Below are positions 1-6,325 of a DNA stretch of 7,031 bases, piece by piece (within the stretch, counting starts at the first letter, position 1; every line of letters starts with the position of its first letter). Source of the DNA: an uncultured delta proteobacterium (GTDB lineage: Bacteria > Desulfobacterota > Syntrophorhabdia > Syntrophorhabdales > Syntrophorhabdaceae); NCBI GenBank assembly GCA_903872255.1, contig CAIQJW010000273.1:1-7031 (forward strand), given 5' to 3'. The translations under genes were made by a program, and so were the position numbers. Below the pieces are notes generated by a model, which worked only from the letters and a program-made list of their open reading frames with translations, was not told the DNA's origin and made no database searches.

Positions 1-663
1 ATACTCCTCATCACGCTCGATCCCGAGGTGATGGGGATAACCCTGCTTTCCCTGAAAGTATCGGGCACCGCAACACTTATCAGCCTTGTAATCGGCATCT
101 CTATCGGCACCCTCGTGGCGCTTGCACAATTTCCGGGGAAACAATTTGTGGTCAGCCTCATCAATACCGGTATGGGGTTGCCGCCGGTCGTTGTGGGCCT
201 TTTCGTAACTATTTTTCTCTGGAGAAGCGGGCCGCTCGGATTTCTCGGTATGCTCTACACCCCGACCGCCATTATCCTTGCGCAGTCTGTTATCGCAACA
301 CCGATCGTTATGGGCATTACGCTGGCGGCAATGCAGCAGCTCCCGAAAAAAATGCGGCTGCAGGTGCTCGCCCTGGGAGCAACACCGCTGCAATCCGTAT
401 GGGTCCTCATCCGTGAGGCGCGGCTGCCGCTCCTTGCCGCAGTTATGGCCGGTTTTGGCGGGGTTATCTCGGAGATCGGCGCATCCATCATGGTCGGCGG
501 GAACATCAAGGGATACACCCGCGTGCTCACGACGGCAACGGTAATGGAGGCCGGAAAAGGCAATTTTGAGGTTGCGATCGCACTCAGCATCATTCTTCTT
601 GCCCTTGCATATTGCATCAATTATATTCTTACCCACATTCAGCAAAGGGAACGACGTTTTTAG
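1..663 (+). CDS. tupB: Tungstate ABC transporter permease TupB, 5'-truncated
   Basis: Inner-membrane permease of a Tup-type importer that moves tungstate, delivered by a periplasmic binding protein, into the cytoplasm. The frame is open from the first base, so the true start lies outside the window; GTG 28 and ATG 31 are internal codons. The 220 visible residues hold about five hydrophobic segments (roughly residues 12-42, 54-74, 86-110, 144-165 and 190-210). The cytoplasmic EAA-type coupling loop is at about 121-143, containing LALGATPLQ. The stretch around residues 157-190 (SEIGASIMVGGNIKGYTRVL, then EAGKGNFE) is as I recall it for TupB rather than ModB/CysW, which is why tungstate is preferred over molybdate or sulfate. 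The downstream ATPase begins five bases after the stop. The TupA binding protein is presumably upstream and would settle the substrate. Confidence 0.85.
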   Translation: MLLITLDPEVMGITLLSLKVSGTATLISLVIGISIGTLVALAQFPGKQFVVSLINTGMGLPPVVVGLFVTIFLWRSGPLGFLGMLYTPTAIILAQSVIATPIVMGITLAAMQQLPKKMRLQVLALGATPLQSVWVLIREARLPLLAAVMAGFGGVISEIGASIMVGGNIKGYTRVLTTATVMEAGKGNFEVAIALSIILLALAYCINYILTHIQQRERRF

Positions 664-668
664 ACCTT

Positions 669-1763
669 ATGGCCGAAGAGAGAAATACTATTCTTGAAGC
701 ACGGAACATACACGCGGAAAACAGGGGAGCCGTAACACTCGACGTCCAGAACCTGACAGTCTTCAACGACGAGGTCCTTTCCATCATCGGTCCCAATGGC
801 GCGGGAAAAACGACACTGCTCCAGAGGCTGGCCATGCTCCAGAGGAAGCCGCGCGGAAACCTGTTATTTCGCGGCAAAAGGGTTGGTGCCGATATTTCTG
901 CGACCGAATACCGAAGGTCTGTGACGATGGTATTCCAGGAGACGCTTCTTTTCGATACCAGCGTCTTTGAGAACGTCGCATCCGGGCTGCGCTTCCGCCA
1001 CGCAGGGAAAGATGAAATCGAGAAGGCTGTTTCCGAGAACCTTGAGCTCTTCGGAGTGACCCATCTCAGAGAACGCTCTGTCCGGACACTGTCCGGCGGC
1101 GAGGCGCGCCGGGTGAGCCTTGCCCGGTCTTTTGCCGTGAGGCCGGAGATTATATTCCTTGATGAACCGTTCTCGGCGCTAGATCCTCCAACCCACGAAT
1201 CTATCGTCGCCGATCTCAGCCATATTCTCAGACGGCCCGGCATGACAACGATATTTGCAACACACGACCAATCCGAAGCGTTGCGGCTGTCCGACCGCAT
1301 CTGTGTTATGGATAAAGGAAGGATACTCCAGCTCGGCACGCCCGATGAGATAATGAACCATCCCGCCAGCGAGTTCATCGCGTCTTTCGTCGGAGCTGAA
1401 ACGATTCTTCCGGGAACTGTGACCGATGGAAATGCGGGAACGATCTCCGTCAATGTAGACGGTCAGAACGTCATGGCGGTAGGCGAGGCAACGGCTGGCC
1501 AGAACGTTGTCCTGTGCGTACGCCCCGAACGGATAACGTTGTCTGTCGAATCACGGCGCGATGCGACGAGCGAACGCAACGTACTGGCGGGCACGGTGGT
1601 CGACGTGACATCTCTCGGCCTGTATTACCGCGTGACCGTCGATTGCGGCTTCATCCTGAGTGCATACATCACCCCCGGTTCTGTAAAAAAGCTCGGCATC
1701 GAAAGGGGCAAAAAGGTGTACCCATCCTTTAAAGCCACCGCAGTCCACGTCCTCAAACGCTAA
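669..1763 (+). CDS. tupC: ABC transporter ATP-binding protein with TOBE domain (TupC-type)
   Basis: Cytoplasmic ATPase that drives the adjacent permease. Numbered from ATG 669 (364 aa), it shows Walker A GPNGAGKTT (41-49), the Q-loop Gln 90, signature LSGGE (141-145), Walker B IIFLDEP (161-167), a D-loop SALD (169-172) and the switch His 199 in ATHDQ. All elements needed for ATP hydrolysis are intact. Residues from about 243 to 364 form a MalK/ModC-type TOBE-like regulatory region, with VRPERITL and then GTVVDVTSLGLYYRV. The start is not certain: TTG 612 is also in frame but would overlap the permease by 52 nt and add residues unlike an ABC N-terminus. ATG 669 is preferred although the nearest purine-rich sequence (AAAGGGA, 644-650) is 18 nt away, so translational coupling to the permease is likely. 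The tungstate assignment is borrowed from the neighbouring TupB; molybdate remains possible. Confidence 0.85.
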   Translation: MAEERNTILEARNIHAENRGAVTLDVQNLTVFNDEVLSIIGPNGAGKTTLLQRLAMLQRKPRGNLLFRGKRVGADISATEYRRSVTMVFQETLLFDTSVFENVASGLRFRHAGKDEIEKAVSENLELFGVTHLRERSVRTLSGGEARRVSLARSFAVRPEIIFLDEPFSALDPPTHESIVADLSHILRRPGMTTIFATHDQSEALRLSDRICVMDKGRILQLGTPDEIMNHPASEFIASFVGAETILPGTVTDGNAGTISVNVDGQNVMAVGEATAGQNVVLCVRPERITLSVESRRDATSERNVLAGTVVDVTSLGLYYRVTVDCGFILSAYITPGSVKKLGIERGKKVYPSFKATAVHVLKR

Positions 1764-1767
1764 ACCG

Positions 1768-1791
1768 CAAGCCTTTCACCGGGCTTGTTTT
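1768..1791 (+). terminator. Candidate intrinsic terminator after the Tup operon
   Basis: CAAGCC (1768-1773) pairs with GGCTTG (1782-1787), with one more T-G wobble inside the stem, a six-base loop and TTTT (1788-1791) directly after. It begins five bases after the ATPase stop. The stem is short and the T-run only four, so it would be a modest terminator; position and shape support the call. Confidence 0.5.
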
Positions 1792-1860
1792 CTCGCCTTA
1801 CGCCTTACGGTTTTCCAGTCTTGCCCGGAACGTCAAATAATGGTAGATTTTCAGTGCTTT

Positions 1861-1890
1861 TTGAGATCTGCACATATAGTCCCACATAAT
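1861..1890 (+). promoter_or_regulatory. Candidate sigma70-type promoter for proS
   Basis: TTGAGA (1861-1866) and CATAAT (1885-1890) are separated by 18 bases, each one or two mismatches from the sigma70 consensus. Transcription would start near 1897, leaving a leader of about 50 nt before proS. It lies after the terminator candidate, which fits a new transcription unit. Based on motif matching alone. Confidence 0.4.
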
Positions 1891-1920
1891 GATGCGAATC
1901 TCTTGTACGGCAAGCATCGT

Positions 1921-1935
1921 ATGATTTCAAATCAT
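1921..1935. repeat. Perfect inverted repeat in the proS leader
   Basis: ATGATTT (1921-1927) and AAATCAT (1929-1935) are exact reverse complements around one central C. The repeat ends two bases before the proS Shine-Dalgarno and lies just downstream of the predicted transcription start. With a one-base centre it cannot fold as a normal RNA hairpin without opening inner pairs, so if functional it is more likely a DNA site for a dimeric protein. Chance occurrence in AT-rich leader sequence is possible. Confidence 0.4.
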
Positions 1936-1937
1936 CT

Positions 1938-1944
1938 GAAGGAG
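1938..1944 (+). promoter_or_regulatory. Ribosome binding site of proS
   Basis: GAAGGAG lies five bases before ATG 1950. It is a strong Shine-Dalgarno match at usable spacing and fixes the start of proS, in agreement with the family N-terminus. Confidence 0.8.
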
Positions 1945-1949
1945 CAACC

Positions 1950-3665
1950 ATGCTGTTTTCCAAAATGTTCATTCCGACTGTCAAAGAAGACCCGAAGGAA
2001 GCCGAGGTTGCAAGCCACCGGTTGATGCTGCGGGCGGGCTTCATAAGGCGCCTCGCATCGGGTGTATACACCTGGCTTCCCTTAGGCCTTAAGTCGCTCA
2101 GGAAAGTTGAGCAGATCATCCGCGAAGAGATGAATAAGAAGGGGGCGCAGGAGATCTTTATGCCTGCCGTGCAGCCGAAGGAGTTGTGGGTCGAGAGCAC
2201 GCGATGGGAAAAATACGGCAAAGAACTCCTTCGCTTTGTCGACCGGAACAACCGTGAACTTTGCCTCGGGCCGACACATGAAGAGGTTGTGACCGACCTC
2301 GTCAGGCGCGAAGTAAAATCATACAAGGACCTGCCTGTCAATCTCTATCAGATCCAGAACAAGTTCCGCGACGAGATACGCCCCCGGTTCGGGATAATGC
2401 GTTCCCGCGAATTTTCCATGAAGGATGCGTACAGTTTCGATGCCGACGAACCATCAGCGGAAAAAAGCTACAAGGAGATGCACGAAGCGTACGTGAGCAT
2501 CTTCGAGAGGTGCGGATTCAAGTTCCGGGTCGTAGAGGCCGACACCGGCCAGATCGGCGGGAGTTTTTCCCATGAGTTCATGGTGCTCGCGGATACCGGC
2601 GAAGACGTGATCATATCCTGCGATGCATGCGGATACGCGGCAAACCTGGAGCGGGCCGAGGTTGGCACCTCGGGAAAGACCCCGTCAGGCCCGAAGATAG
2701 GCTTGCACAGGCGTGTACCCACGCCCGACCAGCGCAAGATAGACGAGGTCTCAAAATTCCTCGGGATAACACCGGACAAGCTCCTCAAGACAATTATTTA
2801 TAAAACAGACCAGGGCACGATCGGTGTGCTTGTCCGCGGCGACCGCGAGATAAACGACACAAAATTAAAGAATCTCCTGAAGCTCGATGAGCTTGAGCTT
2901 GCAGACGAGCGGACGATAGAAGAGGCGACGGGAGGCCCGCTTGGTTTCTCCGGCCCGATCGATCTTAAAATACCAGTTTATGCTGACATGGACCTCAAGT
3001 TCATGGAAAATTTCGTTGTCGGCGGCAACGAGCGCGATGTCCATGTAGTGGATGTCAATCTGGGCGATTTCTCTGTGAAAGGATTTTACGATATAAAAGT
3101 TGCAGTGGCGGGGGACAAATGTCCCCGATGCGATTCAGGTAAGCTCGTTGCAACACGCGGCATCGAAGTGGGTCACATATTCAAGCTCGGCGTGAAGTAT
3201 TCGAAGGCCATGAACGCGACGTTCCTTGACAACGAAGGAAAGGAACAGTTCATGATCATGGGATGCTACGGGATCGGCGTCGGCAGGACCGTCGCGGCGG
3301 CCATCGAACAGGGAAACGATGAGAACGGCATGATACTTCCCCTTCCGATCGCCCCGTTCGAGGTCGATGTCCTGCCAGTGAATACGAGCCATGCCGAGAG
3401 CGTAGCCGTCGCACGGGCAATATACGACGAACTTTTGGAGAAAGGCGTCGACGCGATAATGGATGACCGTGACGAACGTCCGGGCGTTAAGTTCAAGGAT
3501 TGCGACCTGATCGGCATTCCCCTTAGGGTAACCATAGGCGAACGCGGGCTTAAAGAAGGGATCGTGGAGATCAAACGACGCGATAGCAAGGAATTTGAAA
3601 AGGTGCCTGTTGCAGAGGCGGCCGGGAGGATCATACGCTATGTTGGCGACGCTAAACACCGGTGA
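1950..3665 (+). CDS. proS: Prolyl-tRNA synthetase (bacterial type with editing domain)
   Basis: Cytoplasmic class II aminoacyl-tRNA synthetase that charges tRNA-Pro with proline using ATP. The 571-aa length fits the bacterial form with an INS editing insertion. Motif 1 region begins around RAGFIRRLASGVYTWLPLG (28-46). LGPTHEE (106-112) precedes motif 2, around QNKFRDEIRPRFG and then MRSREFSMKDAYSFD (136-164). The INS domain covers about 225-405, including KLLKTIIY (277-284) and a GGN...H element (G358, G359, N360, H365) typical of the Ala-Pro-tRNA deacylase site. Motif 3 GCYGIGVGRTVAAAIEQ is at 438-454. The C-terminal anticodon-binding domain (about 465-571) contains DDRDERPGVKFKDCDLIGIP. Two Cys pairs, C224/C227 and C391/C394, sit at the two edges of the INS domain and may form a zinc site. 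The gene starts a new unit and overlaps the next gene by 26 nt. Confidence 0.97.
   Translation: MLFSKMFIPTVKEDPKEAEVASHRLMLRAGFIRRLASGVYTWLPLGLKSLRKVEQIIREEMNKKGAQEIFMPAVQPKELWVESTRWEKYGKELLRFVDRNNRELCLGPTHEEVVTDLVRREVKSYKDLPVNLYQIQNKFRDEIRPRFGIMRSREFSMKDAYSFDADEPSAEKSYKEMHEAYVSIFERCGFKFRVVEADTGQIGGSFSHEFMVLADTGEDVIISCDACGYAANLERAEVGTSGKTPSGPKIGLHRRVPTPDQRKIDEVSKFLGITPDKLLKTIIYKTDQGTIGVLVRGDREINDTKLKNLLKLDELELADERTIEEATGGPLGFSGPIDLKIPVYADMDLKFMENFVVGGNERDVHVVDVNLGDFSVKGFYDIKVAVAGDKCPRCDSGKLVATRGIEVGHIFKLGVKYSKAMNATFLDNEGKEQFMIMGCYGIGVGRTVAAAIEQGNDENGMILPLPIAPFEVDVLPVNTSHAESVAVARAIYDELLEKGVDAIMDDRDERPGVKFKDCDLIGIPLRVTIGERGLKEGIVEIKRRDSKEFEKVPVAEAAGRIIRYVGDAKHR
3624..3630 (+). promoter_or_regulatory. 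Ribosome binding site of the M24 gene, inside proS
   Basis: GGGAGGA within the proS 3' coding end lies nine bases before ATG 3640. It selects that ATG over the in-frame TTG 3595, which has no comparable site. Because it is covered by ribosomes finishing proS, the two genes are likely translationally coupled. Confidence 0.7.
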
Positions 3666-4842
3666 TCTCACACCGAAAGACGATATAAATTCAAGGATCC
3701 ACAAGCTTCGTGCGGGAATGGCGGCGAAGGGCATCGAGCTTGCGATAATTCTCCAGAATGTCGACATCCTCTATTTCACGGGAACCCTTCAGCGTGGTAT
3801 CCTTGCGGTTTCCGCAGAACACGGGCCGGCATTTTTTGTCGAAAAAAGCATCTACCGCGCCAAACTCGAAACCCCCCTCGATATCATTCCCATCAAACGC
3901 GACAAAGAGGTAAAGGATATCCTCCTTGAAAAGAAGATGTTCCCGGCGCGATGCGCGATGGAACTCGATGTCATCCCTGTCGCGATATGCGAAAGGTGGA
4001 AGTCCCTGCTGGGGCTTGACGATGTTGGCGACCTCTCCGCGATCATCCGGGATTGCAGGCTCATCAAAAGCGAGTTCGAGATCGACCAGTTCAAAAGATC
4101 CGGCGAGATCTGCGAGCGTGTGTTCGAAAAGGCAAAGTCGATCGTGAAAGAAGGGATCCGCGAGGTCGATATCGATGCGGAGCTCATTGCGGAAGGCAGG
4201 AAATGGGGGCACCAGGGATTTTTGAGAATGCGCGGCCTCAATCAGGAGATGATGAGCTGCTACGTCACCCACGGGTATTCAACGACGATCACATCAGGCG
4301 CCGATGTGCCGATATCCGGCATCGGGCTCACGCATGCCATCGGCCAGGGTGCGTCCGTCAACGTGGTCAGGCACGGCATACCCGTGATCATCGATTACGG
4401 CGGAGGATTCAACGGGTACATCACCGACGAGACGCGAGCATACGCGACGTCGCCCTTAAAGGAGATATTTCATAAACCGTTCGAGGTCTCCCGGGATATT
4501 ATCGAAGAAACCATGGGTTTTGGAAAAGACGGCATCGATGCCACGGAAATTTTCGGCAGGGCATTCGCGCGCGTCAAGGCGGCGGGCCTTGAAGACCATT
4601 TCATGGGACATGGAGAGGGACAGGTGTCATTCATCGGTCACGGGCTCGGGCTCGAGATCAATGAACTGCCCGTCATCACGCCGCGCCACAAGATAATACT
4701 GAAAGAGGGCATGGTCTTTGCTTTCGAGCCGAAGTTCATCTTCCCCGGCGAAGGCGCGATAGGCATTGAGGTTGATTTTGTTGTGAGAAAAGACGGGCTC
4801 CAAAGACTGACGAAGACGCCGCTCGATATCGTTTACGTATAA
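3640..4842 (+). CDS. M24-family metallopeptidase-like protein (Xaa-Pro peptidase fold)
   Basis: A 400-aa cytoplasmic protein with the two-domain layout of aminopeptidase P and prolidase: a creatinase-type N-terminal domain (about 15-145) and a pita-bread M24 domain (about 150-400). All five expected metal ligands can be placed: D252 (VIIDYGG), D263 (ITDETR), H334 (GHGLG), E363 (FAFEPK) and E377 (GIEVDF). This supports a dinuclear-metal hydrolase. However, the position seven residues after H334, which is His in prolidases and aminopeptidase P (GLEVHE), is Asn 341 here (GLEINELP). Xaa-Pro specificity should therefore not be assumed; other M24 proteins act on ectoine, creatine or other non-peptide substrates. 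The ATG was chosen for its Shine-Dalgarno; the gene starts within proS in another frame and is followed 14 nt later by a flavoprotein gene. Fold and metal site are secure, substrate unknown. Confidence 0.88.
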   Translation: MLATLNTGDLTPKDDINSRIHKLRAGMAAKGIELAIILQNVDILYFTGTLQRGILAVSAEHGPAFFVEKSIYRAKLETPLDIIPIKRDKEVKDILLEKKMFPARCAMELDVIPVAICERWKSLLGLDDVGDLSAIIRDCRLIKSEFEIDQFKRSGEICERVFEKAKSIVKEGIREVDIDAELIAEGRKWGHQGFLRMRGLNQEMMSCYVTHGYSTTITSGADVPISGIGLTHAIGQGASVNVVRHGIPVIIDYGGGFNGYITDETRAYATSPLKEIFHKPFEVSRDIIEETMGFGKDGIDATEIFGRAFARVKAAGLEDHFMGHGEGQVSFIGHGLGLEINELPVITPRHKIILKEGMVFAFEPKFIFPGEGAIGIEVDFVVRKDGLQRLTKTPLDIVYV

Positions 4843-4845
4843 CCC

Positions 4846-4851
4846 GTGAGG
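4846..4851 (+). promoter_or_regulatory. Ribosome binding site of the GlcD-like gene
   Basis: GTGAGG in the 14-nt gap lies five bases before ATG 4857 and is the only purine-rich element there. It supports the start; with no room for a promoter, this gene is read from the proS/M24 transcript or one starting within those genes. Confidence 0.55.
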
Positions 4852-4856
4852 TTTAC

Positions 4857-6275
4857 ATGGCCTTCGAAGATTTTTTACATGAGATCGGGCAATTCCTCAA
4901 GAAAGAGCAAATAATTCTCGATCGCGACAACCTTTTCCACTATTCCTATGATGCCACGGAGAGGCATTCTCTGCCTCAGGCCGCCGTTTTGCCGGAGAAT
5001 ACGGAACAGGTATCACGGGTCCTGCGATGCTGTTCGCGGCACAATGTCGCCATTACTCCTCAGGGCGGAAGGACGGGCCTGTCGGGCGGCGCGGTTCCGG
5101 TAACCGGCGGTATCGTCCTCGCATTCTCACGAATGAACCGGATCCTTGAGATAGATGAGGCGAATATGTTTGCCGTGGTGGAACCGGGCGTCATATCTAA
5201 CGATCTTCAAAAAGCGCTCAATGAACGGGCGCTTTTCTTTCCACCCGACCCGTCGAGCACCGTCGACAGCACCCTTGGCGGCAATGTGGCGGAAAATGCC
5301 GGATATACACGCGCGGTAAAATATGGTGTGACCCGGGATTACGTGCGCGGCATAGAAGCCGTGCTTCCATCGGGCGACATAATTACCCTTGGCGGAAAGA
5401 CGCTTAAGAATGTCGCGGGGTATGACCTTATTTCGCTTATAACCGGATCGGAAGGGACGCTGGCGGTAATAACAAAGATCACGTTGCGGATCCTGACACG
5501 ACCCAACGTTCGCCGGACGATCGTCACGTATCTCGATGACCTGGTATCCGCAGCCAATCTCATCGTGGCCTTGTTCAGGTCCGGTGTTATGCCCTGTGCC
5601 GTTGAGCTGATGGACACCATTGCGATAAATACCGTTGCCGATCATCTAAACATTCCACTTAACAGGGATGCCGCCGGAATGGTCCTTATCGAGATGGATG
5701 GGCACAATGAAGATTCCGTCAATAACGAGGCCCGTGAAATATATTCCCTGTGCAGGAATTCCCCCGGCACCTTCGATGTGCATCTCGCCGTCGATGATGC
5801 CGAGGCCGACAGGTTCTGGCTGTCGCGCAGAGAGGTGCTGCCGTCCTTAAAGGCGCTGGGGAAAGACCACCTTGAGGCGGATGTCGCCGTTCCCCGGTAT
5901 AAGCTGCCTTTTCTCGTCCGGTTCGTACGCGGCCTCGAACACAGCGGCGCCCTGCAGATAGCAACCTACGGACATGCAGGAGACGGCAACCTCCACGTCA
6001 CGATACTCTACCGTCGGAGGAATTTCGCCGAGCTTGACGAGGCGTACCGCATTCTGGAAAAGATCTATCTCGAGACGATCGCAATGGGAGGGTCTCTTAC
6101 GGGCGAACACGGGGTCGGACTGACCGTCATGGATTATCTTTCCATGCAGCTGACCGGCGAGACGTTGCCTCTCATGAAAAGGGTGAAGGATGCCTTCGAT
6201 CCGAAAGGACTCTTAAATCCCGGCAAGATATTCAAGGAACCGGACCCGACGAAAAAAGAAAAAGTGCCGGTATAA
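4857..6275 (+). CDS. GlcD-like FAD-dependent 2-hydroxyacid dehydrogenase
   Basis: A 472-aa flavoprotein of the GlcD / D-lactate dehydrogenase / D-2-hydroxyglutarate dehydrogenase family, which oxidises 2-hydroxyacids to 2-oxoacids with FAD. The N-terminal PCMH-type FAD domain (about 40-215) has TPQGGRTGLSGGAVP (67-81), the PPDPSS element (129-134), LGGNVAENAGY (140-150), the GKTLKNVAGYDL stretch (180-191) and TGSEGTLAVIT (196-206). The C-terminal FAD-oxidase domain has HAGDGNLH (H373, H380) and GEHGVG (E417, H418), the metal and substrate site of the family, then DPKGLLNPGKIF (448-459) at the usual C-terminal position. Length is close to that of family members and nothing is missing. There is no signal peptide, so it is cytoplasmic or membrane-peripheral through a partner. 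No GlcE, GlcF, EtfAB or LutAB-type partner is seen next to it. Glycolate, D-lactate and D-2-hydroxyglutarate are all possible substrates. Confidence 0.9.
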   Translation: MAFEDFLHEIGQFLKKEQIILDRDNLFHYSYDATERHSLPQAAVLPENTEQVSRVLRCCSRHNVAITPQGGRTGLSGGAVPVTGGIVLAFSRMNRILEIDEANMFAVVEPGVISNDLQKALNERALFFPPDPSSTVDSTLGGNVAENAGYTRAVKYGVTRDYVRGIEAVLPSGDIITLGGKTLKNVAGYDLISLITGSEGTLAVITKITLRILTRPNVRRTIVTYLDDLVSAANLIVALFRSGVMPCAVELMDTIAINTVADHLNIPLNRDAAGMVLIEMDGHNEDSVNNEAREIYSLCRNSPGTFDVHLAVDDAEADRFWLSRREVLPSLKALGKDHLEADVAVPRYKLPFLVRFVRGLEHSGALQIATYGHAGDGNLHVTILYRRRNFAELDEAYRILEKIYLETIAMGGSLTGEHGVGLTVMDYLSMQLTGETLPLMKRVKDAFDPKGLLNPGKIFKEPDPTKKEKVPV

Positions 6276-6292
6276 TAATGGAAATACCGGTA
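6265..6292. repeat. Inverted repeat across the GlcD-like stop codon and the next promoter
   Basis: CCGGTAT (6267-6273) and ATACCGG (6284-6290) are perfect inverted copies ten bases apart; an outer G-T wobble (6266/6291) and T-A pair (6265/6292) extend the dyad. The right half contains the 8-bp palindrome TACCGGTA (6285-6292). The left arm includes the last two codons and the first base of the TAA stop. No T-run follows, so a terminator is unlikely. Overlap with the promoter candidate suggests an operator, but this is inference. Confidence 0.45.
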
Positions 6293-6307
6293 ATCGCATG
6301 GTATACT
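6279..6307 (+). promoter_or_regulatory. Candidate extended -10 promoter for the PAS-domain gene
   Basis: TATACT (6302-6307) is preceded by TG and one base (6299-6301), giving an extended -10 element. TGGAAA (6279-6284), a partial -35 match, lies 17 bases upstream. Initiation near 6314 would leave only about 12 nt before ATG 6326. Recognised by motif only. Confidence 0.5.
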
Positions 6308-6325
6308 CGGAAGAGTTTTTAAGGA

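Noticed and set aside
629..1453. Long minus-strand open frame of 274 codons opposite the ABC ATPase
   Set aside because: It is antisense to a gene with every ABC motif, and its translation shows no recognisable domain; such frames are common opposite GC-rich coding sequence.
1794..1807. Tandem duplication of CGCCTTA
   Set aside because: Only two copies of a 7-mer in non-coding sequence; too little to call a functional repeat.
1842..1857. GG...GC pair resembling a sigma54 promoter before proS
   Set aside because: The GG and GC are separated by 12 bases rather than the 10 required, and the flanking bases match poorly.
1840..2025. Small + strand open frame of 61 codons beginning in the proS leader
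   Set aside because: It runs into proS in another frame, lacks a good Shine-Dalgarno and shows no recognisable features; a leader peptide role is not supported.
1805..2341. Minus-strand open frame of 178 codons reaching into the proS leader
   Set aside because: Most of it is antisense to the conserved start of proS; the translation is Ser/Arg-rich and without a known motif.
3135..3767. Minus-strand open frame of 210 codons opposite the proS/M24 junction
   Set aside because: It lies opposite well-supported coding sequence, has no recognisable domain, and is best explained as a shadow frame.
6265..6292. The dyad as an intrinsic terminator for the GlcD-like gene
   Set aside because: The loop is ten bases and no T-run follows the right arm, so termination by this hairpin is unlikely.
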